A DNA stretch of 33,095 nt. It comes from Microcystis novacekii Mn_MB_F_20050700_S1. GTDB taxonomy: Bacteria > Cyanobacteriota > Cyanobacteriia > Cyanobacteriales > Microcystaceae. Shown here piece after piece: positions 25,599-33,006 of this stretch. Positions within the stretch are counted from its first letter, which is position 1. Each line of letters starts with the position of its first letter. The stretch is taken from contig SFAU01000094.1 of the NCBI GenBank assembly GCA_007096045.1, positions 1-33,095 on the forward strand, read 5' to 3'. A model generated the notes under the pieces. That model saw nothing but the letters and a program-made list of their open reading frames with translations. It did not search any database and was not told the DNA's origin. Both the position numbers and the translations under genes were made by a program.

Positions 25599-26056
25599 AT
25601 GATAACAAGTGAGACCTCTAGGGACAGGAAAATGATTATAATGAGGCCGAGAGAGTCAATTAAAGTCTTAATTGCCGACGATCACGACCTAACTCGTTTA
25701 GGAATCAAGACTTTAATTTCCCAGCAGCCGCATTGTCAGGTGGTGGGAATTGCGGTTAATGGTCAACAGGCAATCGACTTGGCGAAAATTTATCAACCAG
25801 ATGTAATTATTTTAGATGTACGGATGCCTGTCTTAGATGGACACAGCGCCGCTATTCAAATCAAACAATTCGACCCTTATGTCCGCATTATCGCCTATAG
25901 TTCCTTGGCAAAGCTTCCAATGGAAAAAATAATCAAAGTACAGCTTTTGACTTATACTGCCCTAAAGATATATCTTCCCAAGCTCTGATCAAAGCGATCG
26001 ATGACTTGGGAAAATTAGCACAATCGGACAAAGATCAATTCCGTCGAGTCGGATAG
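25599..26056 (+). pseudogene. Single-domain response regulator, frameshifted
   Basis: The first frame encodes a receiver domain: VLIADDHDLTRLGIKTLI, then the phosphoacceptor Asp in VIILDVRMPVLDG, then VRIIAYSS. After codon 112 the frame is lost and it stops at 25988. One base earlier in phase, from 25937, the sequence continues naturally as STAFDLYCPKDISSQALIKA and on to QFRRVG, stopping at TAG 26054-26056. Adding one A to the AAA at 25935-25937 restores a single ORF, so a one-base deletion in an A run is the simplest reading. A sequencing error or ribosomal slippage on the A6 run at 25924-25929 is possible. Starts at 25599, 25632 and 25641 are all possible. There is no output domain. Upstream DNA has purine-rich repeats. 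Confidence 0.83.
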
Positions 26057-26239
26057 TTAACTAAGTTTTTCTTCAGGAAAAGTTGCTTGAAACTCATCGA
26101 GCAATTCATCCAACTCCTCAAGAGCTTGATTAACATCTAATCTCAGTCCCCCAATGTCGGGTTGATCGCGCAATTGCAGTAAATAATCGCGTTTATTAGC
26201 CATTTGTTTCACTTTATCGATCAAGCTGGTTTTATCCAT
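26057..26239 (-). CDS. Small acidic helical protein, unknown
   Basis: A 60-residue protein starting MDKTSLIDKVKQMANKRDYLL, with an acidic second half (QALEELDELLDEFQ), likely a helical hairpin. The ATG at 26239 follows a good ribosome site (GAGGGTG, about five to eight bases away). Its stop directly abuts the stop of the convergent response regulator with no gap. I do not recognise the family. The size, charge and compact setting suggest a real small cyanobacterial protein rather than a chance ORF. Confidence 0.65.
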   Translation of the reverse strand: MDKTSLIDKVKQMANKRDYLLQLRDQPDIGGLRLDVNQALEELDELLDEFQATFPEEKLS

Positions 26240-26858
26240 AATTCACCCTCTGGTACTGACTGCGATTATATATCAGTCAGCCCCTATCAGTAGATCTCCT
26301 GCAAAAATCAAAAGTCTTCCGTTAGGTGAGGAGAGTCTGAGACGAACGACAGGAGGAGAAAAAAGACAAAAGATAACTATAATATCTATAAAAACTACAA
26401 TTATGTCAAATTTATCCGATATTTTCGATATTTTAGCCCGATAGCGGCTCGATAACCTACTTTTGTAGAAGATATACTGATAACTAATAAGTGGGTAGGT
26501 GTTAAAAATTGTCAGATACTCCTCTTATTAAGCTACCCATCAGTCAGATTTTTCTTAACATTTCAAACCTTTGTAGCACAAGGCTTTCAAGACTCGGTTA
26601 ACAATTTGTAATATTCCTTGTTGACACCCTTACTGATAACGAAAAAACTGAAATCAAGTCAGGATAAGGATTGGAGTGATTACTGACAAAATTGTTAAGA
26701 AAGATGCCGATGAGGGACAGGGGATATCAGAGACAAAATCTATCTTCAATTTAATTATAACTACTTACTGAAATAGCATTTTTTCTGGTCGGGGCGAATT
26801 GCCTTCGCCCTCTTTTTAGTAAACTTATCGGTGGGGATTTTAGGGATTAATCGGGCGA
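26240..26858. other. 619-base intergenic region with repeat fragments
   Basis: No gene of 60 codons or more is seen. It contains an IS-end-like stretch at 26291-26316 that resembles the one inside grrA, a purine-rich stretch (26330-26390), an inverted repeat TGGGTAG/CTACCCA (26492-26498 and 26533-26539), two copies of TACTGATAAC (26475 and 26631), and a plus-strand terminator at 26791-26817. It looks like a graveyard of small mobile elements. Confidence 0.55.
26791..26817 (+). terminator. Hairpin terminator in the intergenic region
   Basis: GGGCGAA (26792-26798) pairs with TTCGCCC (26804-26810) around TTGCC, followed by TCTTTTT. The T tract is on the plus strand, although the nearest gene (26859-28148) is on the minus strand and ends here. 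It may end an unseen plus-strand RNA or be a repeat. Confidence 0.6.
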
Positions 26859-28148
26859 TTATAAGCGTTTTTGCCATTCTTGATCGATTTTATCAGAGCG
26901 CTCGCTCTCTTGTTCGAGATAGTCTTGATCGGTAGAATAACTAATATCAGCATCCCTAATCACTTTTTGGTCAGCAAATTGACGAGAGTAGGCAAGTTTT
27001 TGTTCCAATTCAGGATTATTTTGTGCTAATAAATCTGCCCTTTTTTCTCGCTGTTGATTGCGTTGATTAACCCGCTCATTTCTCCACTGTAAAAAGAAAT
27101 AACGACCGAGGGGAATCCCCAAAAAAGCAGCGGCATAACTGAGGAGAAAACCGTAGATTCCTGTGACTATCGACCCCAGAGAACCGCTCAAATCCACACT
27201 ATCACTGTTGAGCAAATATCCTAACACTAAAGCGAGGATAAAGTTAACCCCCCCTAAACCTAAGACCAAGATAATTTGACCGCTATCTGCTTCGCTAAAC
27301 TTCCAGCGTTTTTCCCTTAGATAGGGGGAAACTGCTTGTACTTTTCTCTCTTTGGTTGTCACCTGTAGATCGGGAAAATAATAGATAATATCGCCGACAT
27401 CGGACACTTGCGGCAACCCATTAAAGCGGGTTAAAACTGGGAGTATATAATCTTCTGTCTCCTCATGACTAGGGGTAATACTATCGAGATAGGGGGCAAT
27501 TTGTGGAGCAATAATCGAGCCACGATTATTTTTAATTACTTGACCGATAGTTTGCCAGCGTCTCTCCTCTAAATTAAAATTAGGATCGCCATCGCCAAAA
27601 AGAAAAGAAAAAACTGCCTCGAGAAAATTCATCTTACTAGGGGGTTTGTCTGCCTTAACTTCCCTATCTCTTCTTTCGTAGTAGTGATTACCAAAATCGG
27701 GATAAAAAATCCAGAAAAAGTCCGTGGGAAAGAAGTTAATATTAATGTTGTTATCTCCAGAATTGTTATCCGAGTCACTATCTTTGAACATTAGGCCGAT
27801 CAGGATCGCTAGGATAGCAAGCAAGAGGATTAAAATCGAAATAATTAAAACAATGCCGAAGGAAATGCGAATAAGATAAAAAACTACTTGCCAGATTTTA
27901 CTCCCGAAAGCTTTTAACTGCAATTGCCAATATTTATTCAGAAGAATCGAGCGAAAATTTTCGGGAAAAAGATAGATAATCTCCCCCGTATCTGCTACCT
28001 GTAAATGTCCCCCCGCTTCCGCAGCTAAAGCTAATAATCCCTGTTGTGCAGCGTTAATCTCTAAACCCGATTTTGCTGCCACATCACCCACCGTAACCCG
28101 ATAGCCTAATTTTTCGATCGATTGTAATAGAGACTCTTGGGGATTCAT
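26859..28148 (-). CDS. Cyanobacterial membrane protein with a duplicated module
   Basis: A 429-residue protein with no family name I can assign firmly; related proteins occur in cyanobacteria and probably chloroplasts. Module A (about 5-63) looks like a winged-helix-type fold and ends GEIIYLFPE. Membrane helices follow at about 85-125. Module B (about 200-260) repeats the pattern and ends GDIIYYFPD (254-260). Two further membrane helices lie at about 292-312 and 328-352. The tail (about 360-429) is charged and helical (ERVNQRNQQREKRADLL). The modules probably face the cytoplasm or stroma. It is divergent from the gene at 28347. A GAGAGGAA stretch precedes the ATG at a rather long distance. 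Confidence 0.72.
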   Translation of the reverse strand: MNPQESLLQSIEKLGYRVTVGDVAAKSGLEINAAQQGLLALAAEAGGHLQVADTGEIIYLFPENFRSILLNKYWQLQLKAFGSKIWQVVFYLIRISFGIVLIISILILLLAILAILIGLMFKDSDSDNNSGDNNININFFPTDFFWIFYPDFGNHYYERRDREVKADKPPSKMNFLEAVFSFLFGDGDPNFNLEERRWQTIGQVIKNNRGSIIAPQIAPYLDSITPSHEETEDYILPVLTRFNGLPQVSDVGDIIYYFPDLQVTTKERKVQAVSPYLREKRWKFSEADSGQIILVLGLGGVNFILALVLGYLLNSDSVDLSGSLGSIVTGIYGFLLSYAAAFLGIPLGRYFFLQWRNERVNQRNQQREKRADLLAQNNPELEQKLAYSRQFADQKVIRDADISYSTDQDYLEQESERSDKIDQEWQKRL

Positions 28149-28346
28149 AGAAAATACTGTTCCTCTCGATTATCCTATTTTCTAGTGTAGTTTTGATTTT
28201 GTCTTTTTGGCCACGGCTATCTTGATTGACGGGTGCGGCATTTTCGACTCGATCGAGAAAATATCGTTATAATTGTTCCAATAGTCGCAAAAAGCAGGGC
28301 TAAACTGTATAAATAGTTACTTTATAAGCAATTATCAGAGGTGAGC

Positions 28347-28775
28347 ATGAATGCGTCGGAACAGGCAAAAGGATTAGAATTAACGGCGAAGATCGCCACA
28401 CTCGTCAACCTGTTTAAACAACAATTCCCCGATGCAAAGGCAGATCTGAAACCTTGGCGCAATGATCCCCACACAAGGGAGTTAACGGATCCTGACTCGA
28501 TCGATATCGCTTTCCATTTTCCCGGTTGGAGTCCCAGAATTCAAGGGCGCAGTATTCTGGTACAAATTCGTTTTCATCTCGATAGCGAGGATCAGCATCA
28601 GCGTTTGATTGGCTTAGAAATGCAGGCTTTTAACCATCAAGGAACCGCTTGGCGACTATCTACGGTGGAAAATTGGCAATTAGTCGGCAATTATCAACCC
28701 TCTCCCAAAGTGGCTGATAAGTTAAAATATTTCAGTCGGCAGGTGTTTGAAGTTTTTAAAAATGAGAATCGATAA
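28347..28775 (+). CDS. Conserved cyanobacterial protein, unknown
   Basis: A 142-residue soluble protein. I use ATG 28347, five bases after an AGAGG ribosome site; a GTG two codons earlier overlaps that site. Notable segments are TLVNLFKQQFPDAKADLKPW, SIDIAFHFPGWSPRIQGRSILVQIRFH and LIGLEMQAFNHQGTAWRLSTV. It looks like a compact alpha/beta fold. No catalytic motif or membrane segment is seen. A single gene between a divergent membrane protein gene and the convergent ATPase operon. Confidence 0.7.
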   Translation: MNASEQAKGLELTAKIATLVNLFKQQFPDAKADLKPWRNDPHTRELTDPDSIDIAFHFPGWSPRIQGRSILVQIRFHLDSEDQHQRLIGLEMQAFNHQGTAWRLSTVENWQLVGNYQPSPKVADKLKYFSRQVFEVFKNENR

Positions 28776-28963
28776 CTATCTTTCGGTACTCTAGGCAAAA
28801 GCTCGTTAGGCTCTTCTCGGCTTTGTGTGATAATTTTTGCTTATGGAATCTTGAAATGCTTACTGGACAAGACTTTTAAGACTATTTTGCGGATATTCTA
28901 TCAGTATAGACCTCGTTTCCACACAGATCGAGATTAAATCAGTCTTAATGTCAAGCTATAGGA

Positions 28964-29530
28964 CTAAATTAATTCTTGAAAGTGCTTCGCTTTAGCGGAA
29001 ATTTTTAACATTTTTTCTGGTTGATCATGAATCTCATTTTTTTGAGAGGATTTACCGCTGCTGGTGGTTGTTTTAGAAATACTGATATTTTTAATACTAA
29101 CAAAGCGATATTGATAGTCCTGAAGAAAATCGGGTTGATTCCAAAATGAGCGTCCAATTTCACGACAATAGGAGACAAAGCATTTGGCTCCTTTTAATTG
29201 TTTAATTATCGATGAATTATCATCTCTGCTTTTCTTCATTTCCAAACAAAGGATAACTTTTTCAGAAGTGGTATTAGCGATAATCATAAAATCTGCACGC
29301 TTACACTCACCTTTACTACCAGTAAAAATTTTGCGGACATCAAAAAACTCATCTAGCTTGATCACAATAACTCGATCGGGTTCAGGCATTCCACTAATCA
29401 CAAACGAATAGTTATCTTGATTTTCTTCCAGTTTCAGTAAATAGCTATCTCGTTTGTACTCTTTTTTAGACTCTAACTCTACTATCGCACAATCCCTAAC
29501 CATTTCTTTGAGGATAGCAATATCAGACAT
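28964..29530 (-). CDS. PD-(D/E)XK nuclease-like partner of the ATPase
   Basis: A 188-residue protein with no named family that I recognise. It shows the PD-(D/E)XK layout: Asp80 in CKRADFMIIA, Glu97-x-Lys99 in VILCLEMKKS, and Gln111 in IIKQLKGAKCFVSY, with strands and a helix in the right order. The same layout appears in restriction and Shedu-like nucleases. The last 40 residues are basic and Ser/Thr-rich, perhaps flexible. Its ATG shares one base with the ATPase stop (TAATG), and a GGTGAGGAG ribosome site lies inside the ATPase end, so the two are translationally coupled. The natural reading is an effector nuclease controlled by the ATPase. Activity is inferred only. Confidence 0.75.
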   Translation of the reverse strand: MSDIAILKEMVRDCAIVELESKKEYKRDSYLLKLEENQDNYSFVISGMPEPDRVIVIKLDEFFDVRKIFTGSKGECKRADFMIIANTTSEKVILCLEMKKSRDDNSSIIKQLKGAKCFVSYCREIGRSFWNQPDFLQDYQYRFVSIKNISISKTTTSSGKSSQKNEIHDQPEKMLKISAKAKHFQELI

Positions 29531-30918
29531 TACTCCTCACCCCAAATAATAGCCGTTTGAATACGATTCATATTTTCGATAGTAGTATCAAAACTACGCG
29601 CCTCAATACCCATTTCTGGATCAATTTTAGCGGGATTTAAAGTGTTAAATTTGGTCTTTCTTTTTTGTCCTTTTAACATCTTTAAAGCTTCTTCAGCAAT
29701 ATAGACTTTAACTTGATCGGCCGATAATAATTCCTCCTGTCTATAGCCTTCTTCTGCGGCAATTTGTTTCAGGTGTGGTTGATCATGGTTAAGCATAATT
29801 AATGTGTTAATTTCTTTGATAATATAATCACTGTGAGTAGTGATAAAAACTTTAATACCAATGTTGATCAGTCGAGCGAAAAGTTTAGCGATACGGCGTT
29901 GATTTTCTGGATGGAGATTTAATTCAGGTTCATCTACCATTAACAAATCTCCGATGCGAGCTTCGTGTCTTAAATAAAAGCCAATGTCTAAAAGAGAACG
30001 TACAGCACTAGAACTTTCATCCATCGATAGTCTAAGTTTTTTTCCTTTAGGAATGTAATAAAGTTCATCATTGTTAGTAATCATATATTGACCACCAATA
30101 ATATCAGCAAAATCTTCTAAAATACTGGGATGATTTTCGGCAATAAAGCTAGTTTTTTTGACAATTGTTTCTATTTTTCTAGTAAAATCTACATTTTCTT
30201 TGACTGGTAGCGCATAATCCTGAGAAACATTAAATAACAGTTCCCTAGGATTAAAATTGCTATTTTTGCTAATTTCTTCCAGTAAACGATTACGAGCAAA
30301 ATTTAACTCTTTGCGAAAAATTGCCGCTCCTGTCCTTTCTGCACTGGCAATAAATGACCGAGGAAAAAACTGAGAGAAAATTATATCTTTGATACTGTTG
30401 TCAATGATCTCTTCAAGAACATTAACTAACAGATTTATATTAGATTTTTCTCTTAGCAATGTAATGGATAAATAAGGCTCATTTTCACGTTTGCTAATCG
30501 AGATAATTTCCCATGTTGCTGTACTAATTTTCTTTTCATACCCATTTTCAAATTGAATATTATCAAAATTTAATTCTATCTGAAAATCAACATTTTTAAA
30601 CCTCTCCTCGTTGGCAGCAAAAACTTCAGGTATTTGTTGAACATATCTTTGACAGCCTGTAGTAATAATACTGTCACAATGTTGAACATACTCCTGTAGA
30701 TCGAGACTAATTACACCATCAGAAAGTAGTTGATCAATTTTTTCTTTGAGACCAAATCTTGGCCAAGTTAATAGTCTTCGCCAAGTGTATAAAAAACCGA
30801 ATAAAGCGTAGGTAGCATAAGTTTTACCTGTATTATTACGACCACAGATAATTGTGAGGTCGCCTAGACTGAATTCTGCTTGTTTTAAAATGCCAAGATT
30901 TTTAATTTTAACTTTCAT
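29530..30918 (-). CDS. SMC/OLD-like AAA ATPase of a two-gene system
   Basis: A 462-residue ATPase of the ABC/SMC-related AAA_15/AAA_21 type. Walker A is GRNNTGKT (26-33). A long insert of about 250 residues, helical with beta segments, contains FIASAERTGAAIFRKELNFA. The signature-like SMDESSSAVRSL is followed by Walker B LLMVDEPELNLHPENQ (Asp329-Glu330) and the switch FITTHSDYIIKEIN. The C-terminal part (about 385-462) has no TOPRIM motif, so it is not a full OLD nuclease. ATPases of this kind act as sensors or regulators in many phage-defence modules (Septu, retron, PARIS, AbiL). A promoter with a perfect TATAAT lies 27 bases upstream, so the operon is self-contained. The region is AT-rich compared with its neighbours, which fits horizontal transfer. 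Confidence 0.87.
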   Translation of the reverse strand: MKVKIKNLGILKQAEFSLGDLTIICGRNNTGKTYATYALFGFLYTWRRLLTWPRFGLKEKIDQLLSDGVISLDLQEYVQHCDSIITTGCQRYVQQIPEVFAANEERFKNVDFQIELNFDNIQFENGYEKKISTATWEIISISKRENEPYLSITLLREKSNINLLVNVLEEIIDNSIKDIIFSQFFPRSFIASAERTGAAIFRKELNFARNRLLEEISKNSNFNPRELLFNVSQDYALPVKENVDFTRKIETIVKKTSFIAENHPSILEDFADIIGGQYMITNNDELYYIPKGKKLRLSMDESSSAVRSLLDIGFYLRHEARIGDLLMVDEPELNLHPENQRRIAKLFARLINIGIKVFITTHSDYIIKEINTLIMLNHDQPHLKQIAAEEGYRQEELLSADQVKVYIAEEALKMLKGQKRKTKFNTLNPAKIDPEMGIEARSFDTTIENMNRIQTAIIWGEE

Positions 30919-30944
30919 GTTTGTCTTTAGGTTTAATATTCACG

Positions 30945-30974
30945 ATTATAGATAATTGTGGATCATTTGATCAA
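30945..30974 (-). promoter_or_regulatory. Promoter of the ATPase-nuclease operon
   Basis: On the minus strand TTGATC (30969-30974) and TATAAT (30945-30950) are separated by 18 bases. The expected transcript start is about 20 bases before the ATPase ATG. Confidence 0.65.
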
Positions 30975-31024
30975 GTCCAAAGCTATACATTCAACTTTGG
31001 TTAAGTAGGGAGGCAGAATTATTT

Positions 31025-31090
31025 GTAGGATGGGTTAGCGCACTTCGTAACCCTTGCAGGCGTTGGGTTTCATGCTTCAACCCAACCTAC
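31025..31090. repeat. 66-bp nested palindromic repeat
   Basis: The outer arms GTAGGATGGGTT (31025-31036) and AACCCAACCTAC (31079-31090) pair at 11 of 12 positions. Inside, GTTGGGTT (31062-31069) pairs with AACCCAAC (31079-31086), so two alternative hairpins compete. The sequence resembles a very common cyanobacterial intergenic repeat, from memory. It separates rluE from the ATPase operon. Confidence 0.78.
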
Positions 31091-31143
31091 GTTCATCTTA
31101 TATTTAATTCCACCCACCCACTGATCAAGGTTACTTACAGAAA

Positions 31144-31728
31144 TTATAACTTTTCTAAGGCTTTTCTCTCTTTTTCAGTCACTTCTCGCCATTGACCGGG
31201 TTGTAATCCTGTTAAGCATAATTTATTGTTTTTGTCAATAGTAATGGCTGTTCTAATTAATCTTAAAGTGGGATAACCAACGGCAGCCGTCATCCGTCTT
31301 ACCTGACGATTTCTTCCCTCAGTTAAGGTAATTTCTAACCAAGCGGTGGGAACAGATTTTCGATAACGAATCGGTGGCTCTCTGGGGGGTAAATCCGGTT
31401 CAAAATCTAGTAAATTAACTATTGCCGGTCGAGTGCGATAATCCTGAATAGGAAGACCTTGACGCAATTTTTCTAAAGCGTTTAGGTCTGGAATTCTCTC
31501 GACTTGTACCCAATAGGTGCGCGGATGAGCAAATTGACGATGACCTAAACGATGCTGTAATTGACCGTTATCTGTGAGTAATAATAATCCCTCGCTGTCC
31601 CTGTCTAAACGACCAACAGAATAGATATTGGGGATGGGAATATAATCTTTTAAAGTCGAGCACCCATTTTCATCAGTAAACTGACATAATACCTCGTAGG
31701 GTTTATAAAAAAGGATATATTTATTCAA
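31144..31728 (-). CDS. rluE: RluE-like 23S rRNA pseudouridine synthase
   Basis: A 194-residue enzyme of the RsuA/RluB/RluE family. It isomerises a uridine in rRNA to pseudouridine. The catalytic motif [17 protein letters not shown] holds the active Asp. Other family parts are [18 protein letters not shown] at the start, [11 protein letters not shown], and [26 protein letters not shown]. There is no N-terminal S4 RNA-binding domain, and the length matches RluE, which modifies 23S rRNA (U2457 in E. coli). The target here is inferred. The start is TTG at 31728; no Shine-Dalgarno sequence is present because a GGAG-type heptamer array fills the leader. Confidence 0.9.
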   Translation of the reverse strand: MNKYILFYKPYEVLCQFTDENGCSTLKDYIPIPNIYSVGRLDRDSEGLLLLTDNGQLQHRLGHRQFAHPRTYWVQVERIPDLNALEKLRQGLPIQDYRTRPAIVNLLDFEPDLPPREPPIRYRKSVPTAWLEITLTEGRNRQVRRMTAAVGYPTLRLIRTAITIDKNNKLCLTGLQPGQWREVTEKERKALEKL

Positions 31729-31735
31729 AGTAAAA

Positions 31736-31784
31736 AGGAGCCAGGAGATAGGAGTCAGGAGTCAGGAGATAGGAGATAGGAGCT
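31736..31784. repeat. Seven-unit AGGAGNN heptamer array
   Basis: Seven contiguous 7-base units: AGGAGCC, AGGAGAT, AGGAGTC, AGGAGTC, AGGAGAT, AGGAGAT, AGGAGCT. It starts seven bases upstream of the rluE start codon, on the opposite strand sense. Confidence 0.92.
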
Positions 31785-31792
31785 TTTTGCTT

Positions 31793-31929
31793 TTATCAGT
31801 CAACAGTAAACAGTAATCCGTGAAAAGAAAGCTCCGAACTTGCCACTTAATACTGTTCACCGAAAACTAAAATCTGACCACTGATAACTGATAACTGATA
31901 ACTGATAACTGATAACTGATAACTGATTT
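31793..31929. repeat. Dispersed intergenic element with heptamer tail, copy 2
   Basis: The left arm TTATCAGT with CAACAGT and AAACAGT units (31793-31814) is followed by a core like that at 15493-15544, then an array of CTGACCA, six perfect CTGATAA and CTGATTT (31874-31929). The array runs into the complement of the ABC-2 permease stop codon (31928-31930). Confidence 0.72.
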
Positions 31930-32716
31930 AATCCCGTTGATGGGAGAATTGATAAGCACCGACAATCGAGAGAAGAATAGCGACGATTAATAAAATGGGG
32001 ATAGCGAACCAAGGAAATTGATTGATATCGTAGGCTGCGGCTCTTAATCCTAGACTAGCATAGGTGAGGGGCAAGGCATAAACAATAATTTTTAAGGCCC
32101 AGGGTAAGGTTTTGGGATCGAAAAAAGTTGCTCCTAAAAAAGACATCGGCACGATTATAAAGTTATTATACAGACCGACACTTTCGATGGATGTAACTCG
32201 CAATCCGACAATTGCCCCTAAACCAGCAAAGACGGCACAATTTAAGATTAAAACTAATAAAAAGAGGGGATTGAGAAAACTGATAAATTTTCCTGTAAAT
32301 AAAATAGCAACGAGAATCACTGCTGCAGAAGTCATGACACCCCGCAAAATTCCCGCAAAAACTTTGCCTAAAAATAATGAGAGGGGATGGACGGGAAGTA
32401 ATAATAATTCCTCGAAGGTTTTATTAAATAAGCGATCGCCACAGATGGAAAAGGTGGTTCCCCCAAAACTGATCGCCATTGAGGACAGGGCCACCATTCC
32501 GGGTAAAATAAATTCTAGATAAGAATCGCCGATCGAGGGTTTCATCGAGCGATCGAGGGTGCTTCCCAACCCCAACCCGAAACCGATAATATAGATTAGG
32601 GGAGAAACTAAACCTGTGGCGGCGATCTGAAGGACTCTCGCCCGCAAATCTAGCCATTCTCCCCAAAATACGGTTAAAGTGTCTGTTAATATCGTCTCAG
32701 CTTGAGCTAGTTTCAC
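31928..32716 (-). CDS. ABC-2 type transporter permease
   Basis: A 262-residue permease with six membrane helices and the ABC-2 layout. It has a short N-terminal amphipathic part (LTDTLTVFWGEWLDLRARV), IYIIGFGLGLG, LPGMVALSSM, the motif FEELLLLPVHPLSLFLGKV, and a conserved C-terminal VPMSFLGATFFDP...LPLTYASLGLR. NodJ-like and drug- or polysaccharide-exporting permeases share these. It needs an ATP-binding partner, which is not in the window, although upstream genes lie beyond an IS30 fragment. The start is GTG. The stop codon is embedded in a heptamer array. Confidence 0.9.
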   Translation of the reverse strand: MKLAQAETILTDTLTVFWGEWLDLRARVLQIAATGLVSPLIYIIGFGLGLGSTLDRSMKPSIGDSYLEFILPGMVALSSMAISFGGTTFSICGDRLFNKTFEELLLLPVHPLSLFLGKVFAGILRGVMTSAAVILVAILFTGKFISFLNPLFLLVLILNCAVFAGLGAIVGLRVTSIESVGLYNNFIIVPMSFLGATFFDPKTLPWALKIIVYALPLTYASLGLRAAAYDINQFPWFAIPILLIVAILLSIVGAYQFSHQRD

Positions 32717-32768
32717 AGGTATTTTGGTTAATTAGTAAATATACTTTCAATAATAATTAACGGCCAAT

Positions 32769-32987
32769 TCAAGTCTGAATTGCATCACTGTCTAATCTAC
32801 CTTCATAGAATACCTCATTCGGGGTACGATAGTCAAGACATTTTCGAGGACGATTGTTAATTAAGTTTACGGCTCTTTCTACCTCCTCTGACTTAAGGAT
32901 GTTCAAATTCGTTCCCTTGGGAAAAAATTGTCTCAATAGTCCATTGGTAGGCTCGTTTAATCCCCTCTCCCAAGAATGATACCCCAG
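32769..32987 (-). pseudogene. IS30-family transposase fragment (C-terminus)
   Basis: The last 72 or so codons of an IS30-type DDE transposase are readable: YHSWERGLNEPTNGLLRQFF, then PKGTNLNILKSEEVERAV, NNRPRKCLDYRTPNEVFYE and a TGA stop. The motif NxRPRKxLxYRTPxEVF, and the catalytic Glu in the WERG..NEPTNG segment, identify the family. The reading frame stops upstream at 32988-32990, and other sequence follows, so the 5' part is lost. A CAATTCA/TGAATTG hairpin (32765-32782) covers the end of the ORF, as in IS ends. Confidence 0.88.
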
Positions 32988-33006
32988 TTAACTATCCTAG
33001 TGTTAG

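Noticed and set aside
26475-26640. TACTGATAAC at both 26475 and 26631, possibly a target duplication around a 146-bp element
   Set aside because: The inverted ends do not sit directly inside the repeats (12 extra bases on the left) and pair poorly. The 10-mer also contains the common CTGATAA unit, so chance is likely.
28906-28913. TAGACCTC resembling the IS-end motif in grrA
   Set aside because: Only eight bases match and the sequence diverges at once.
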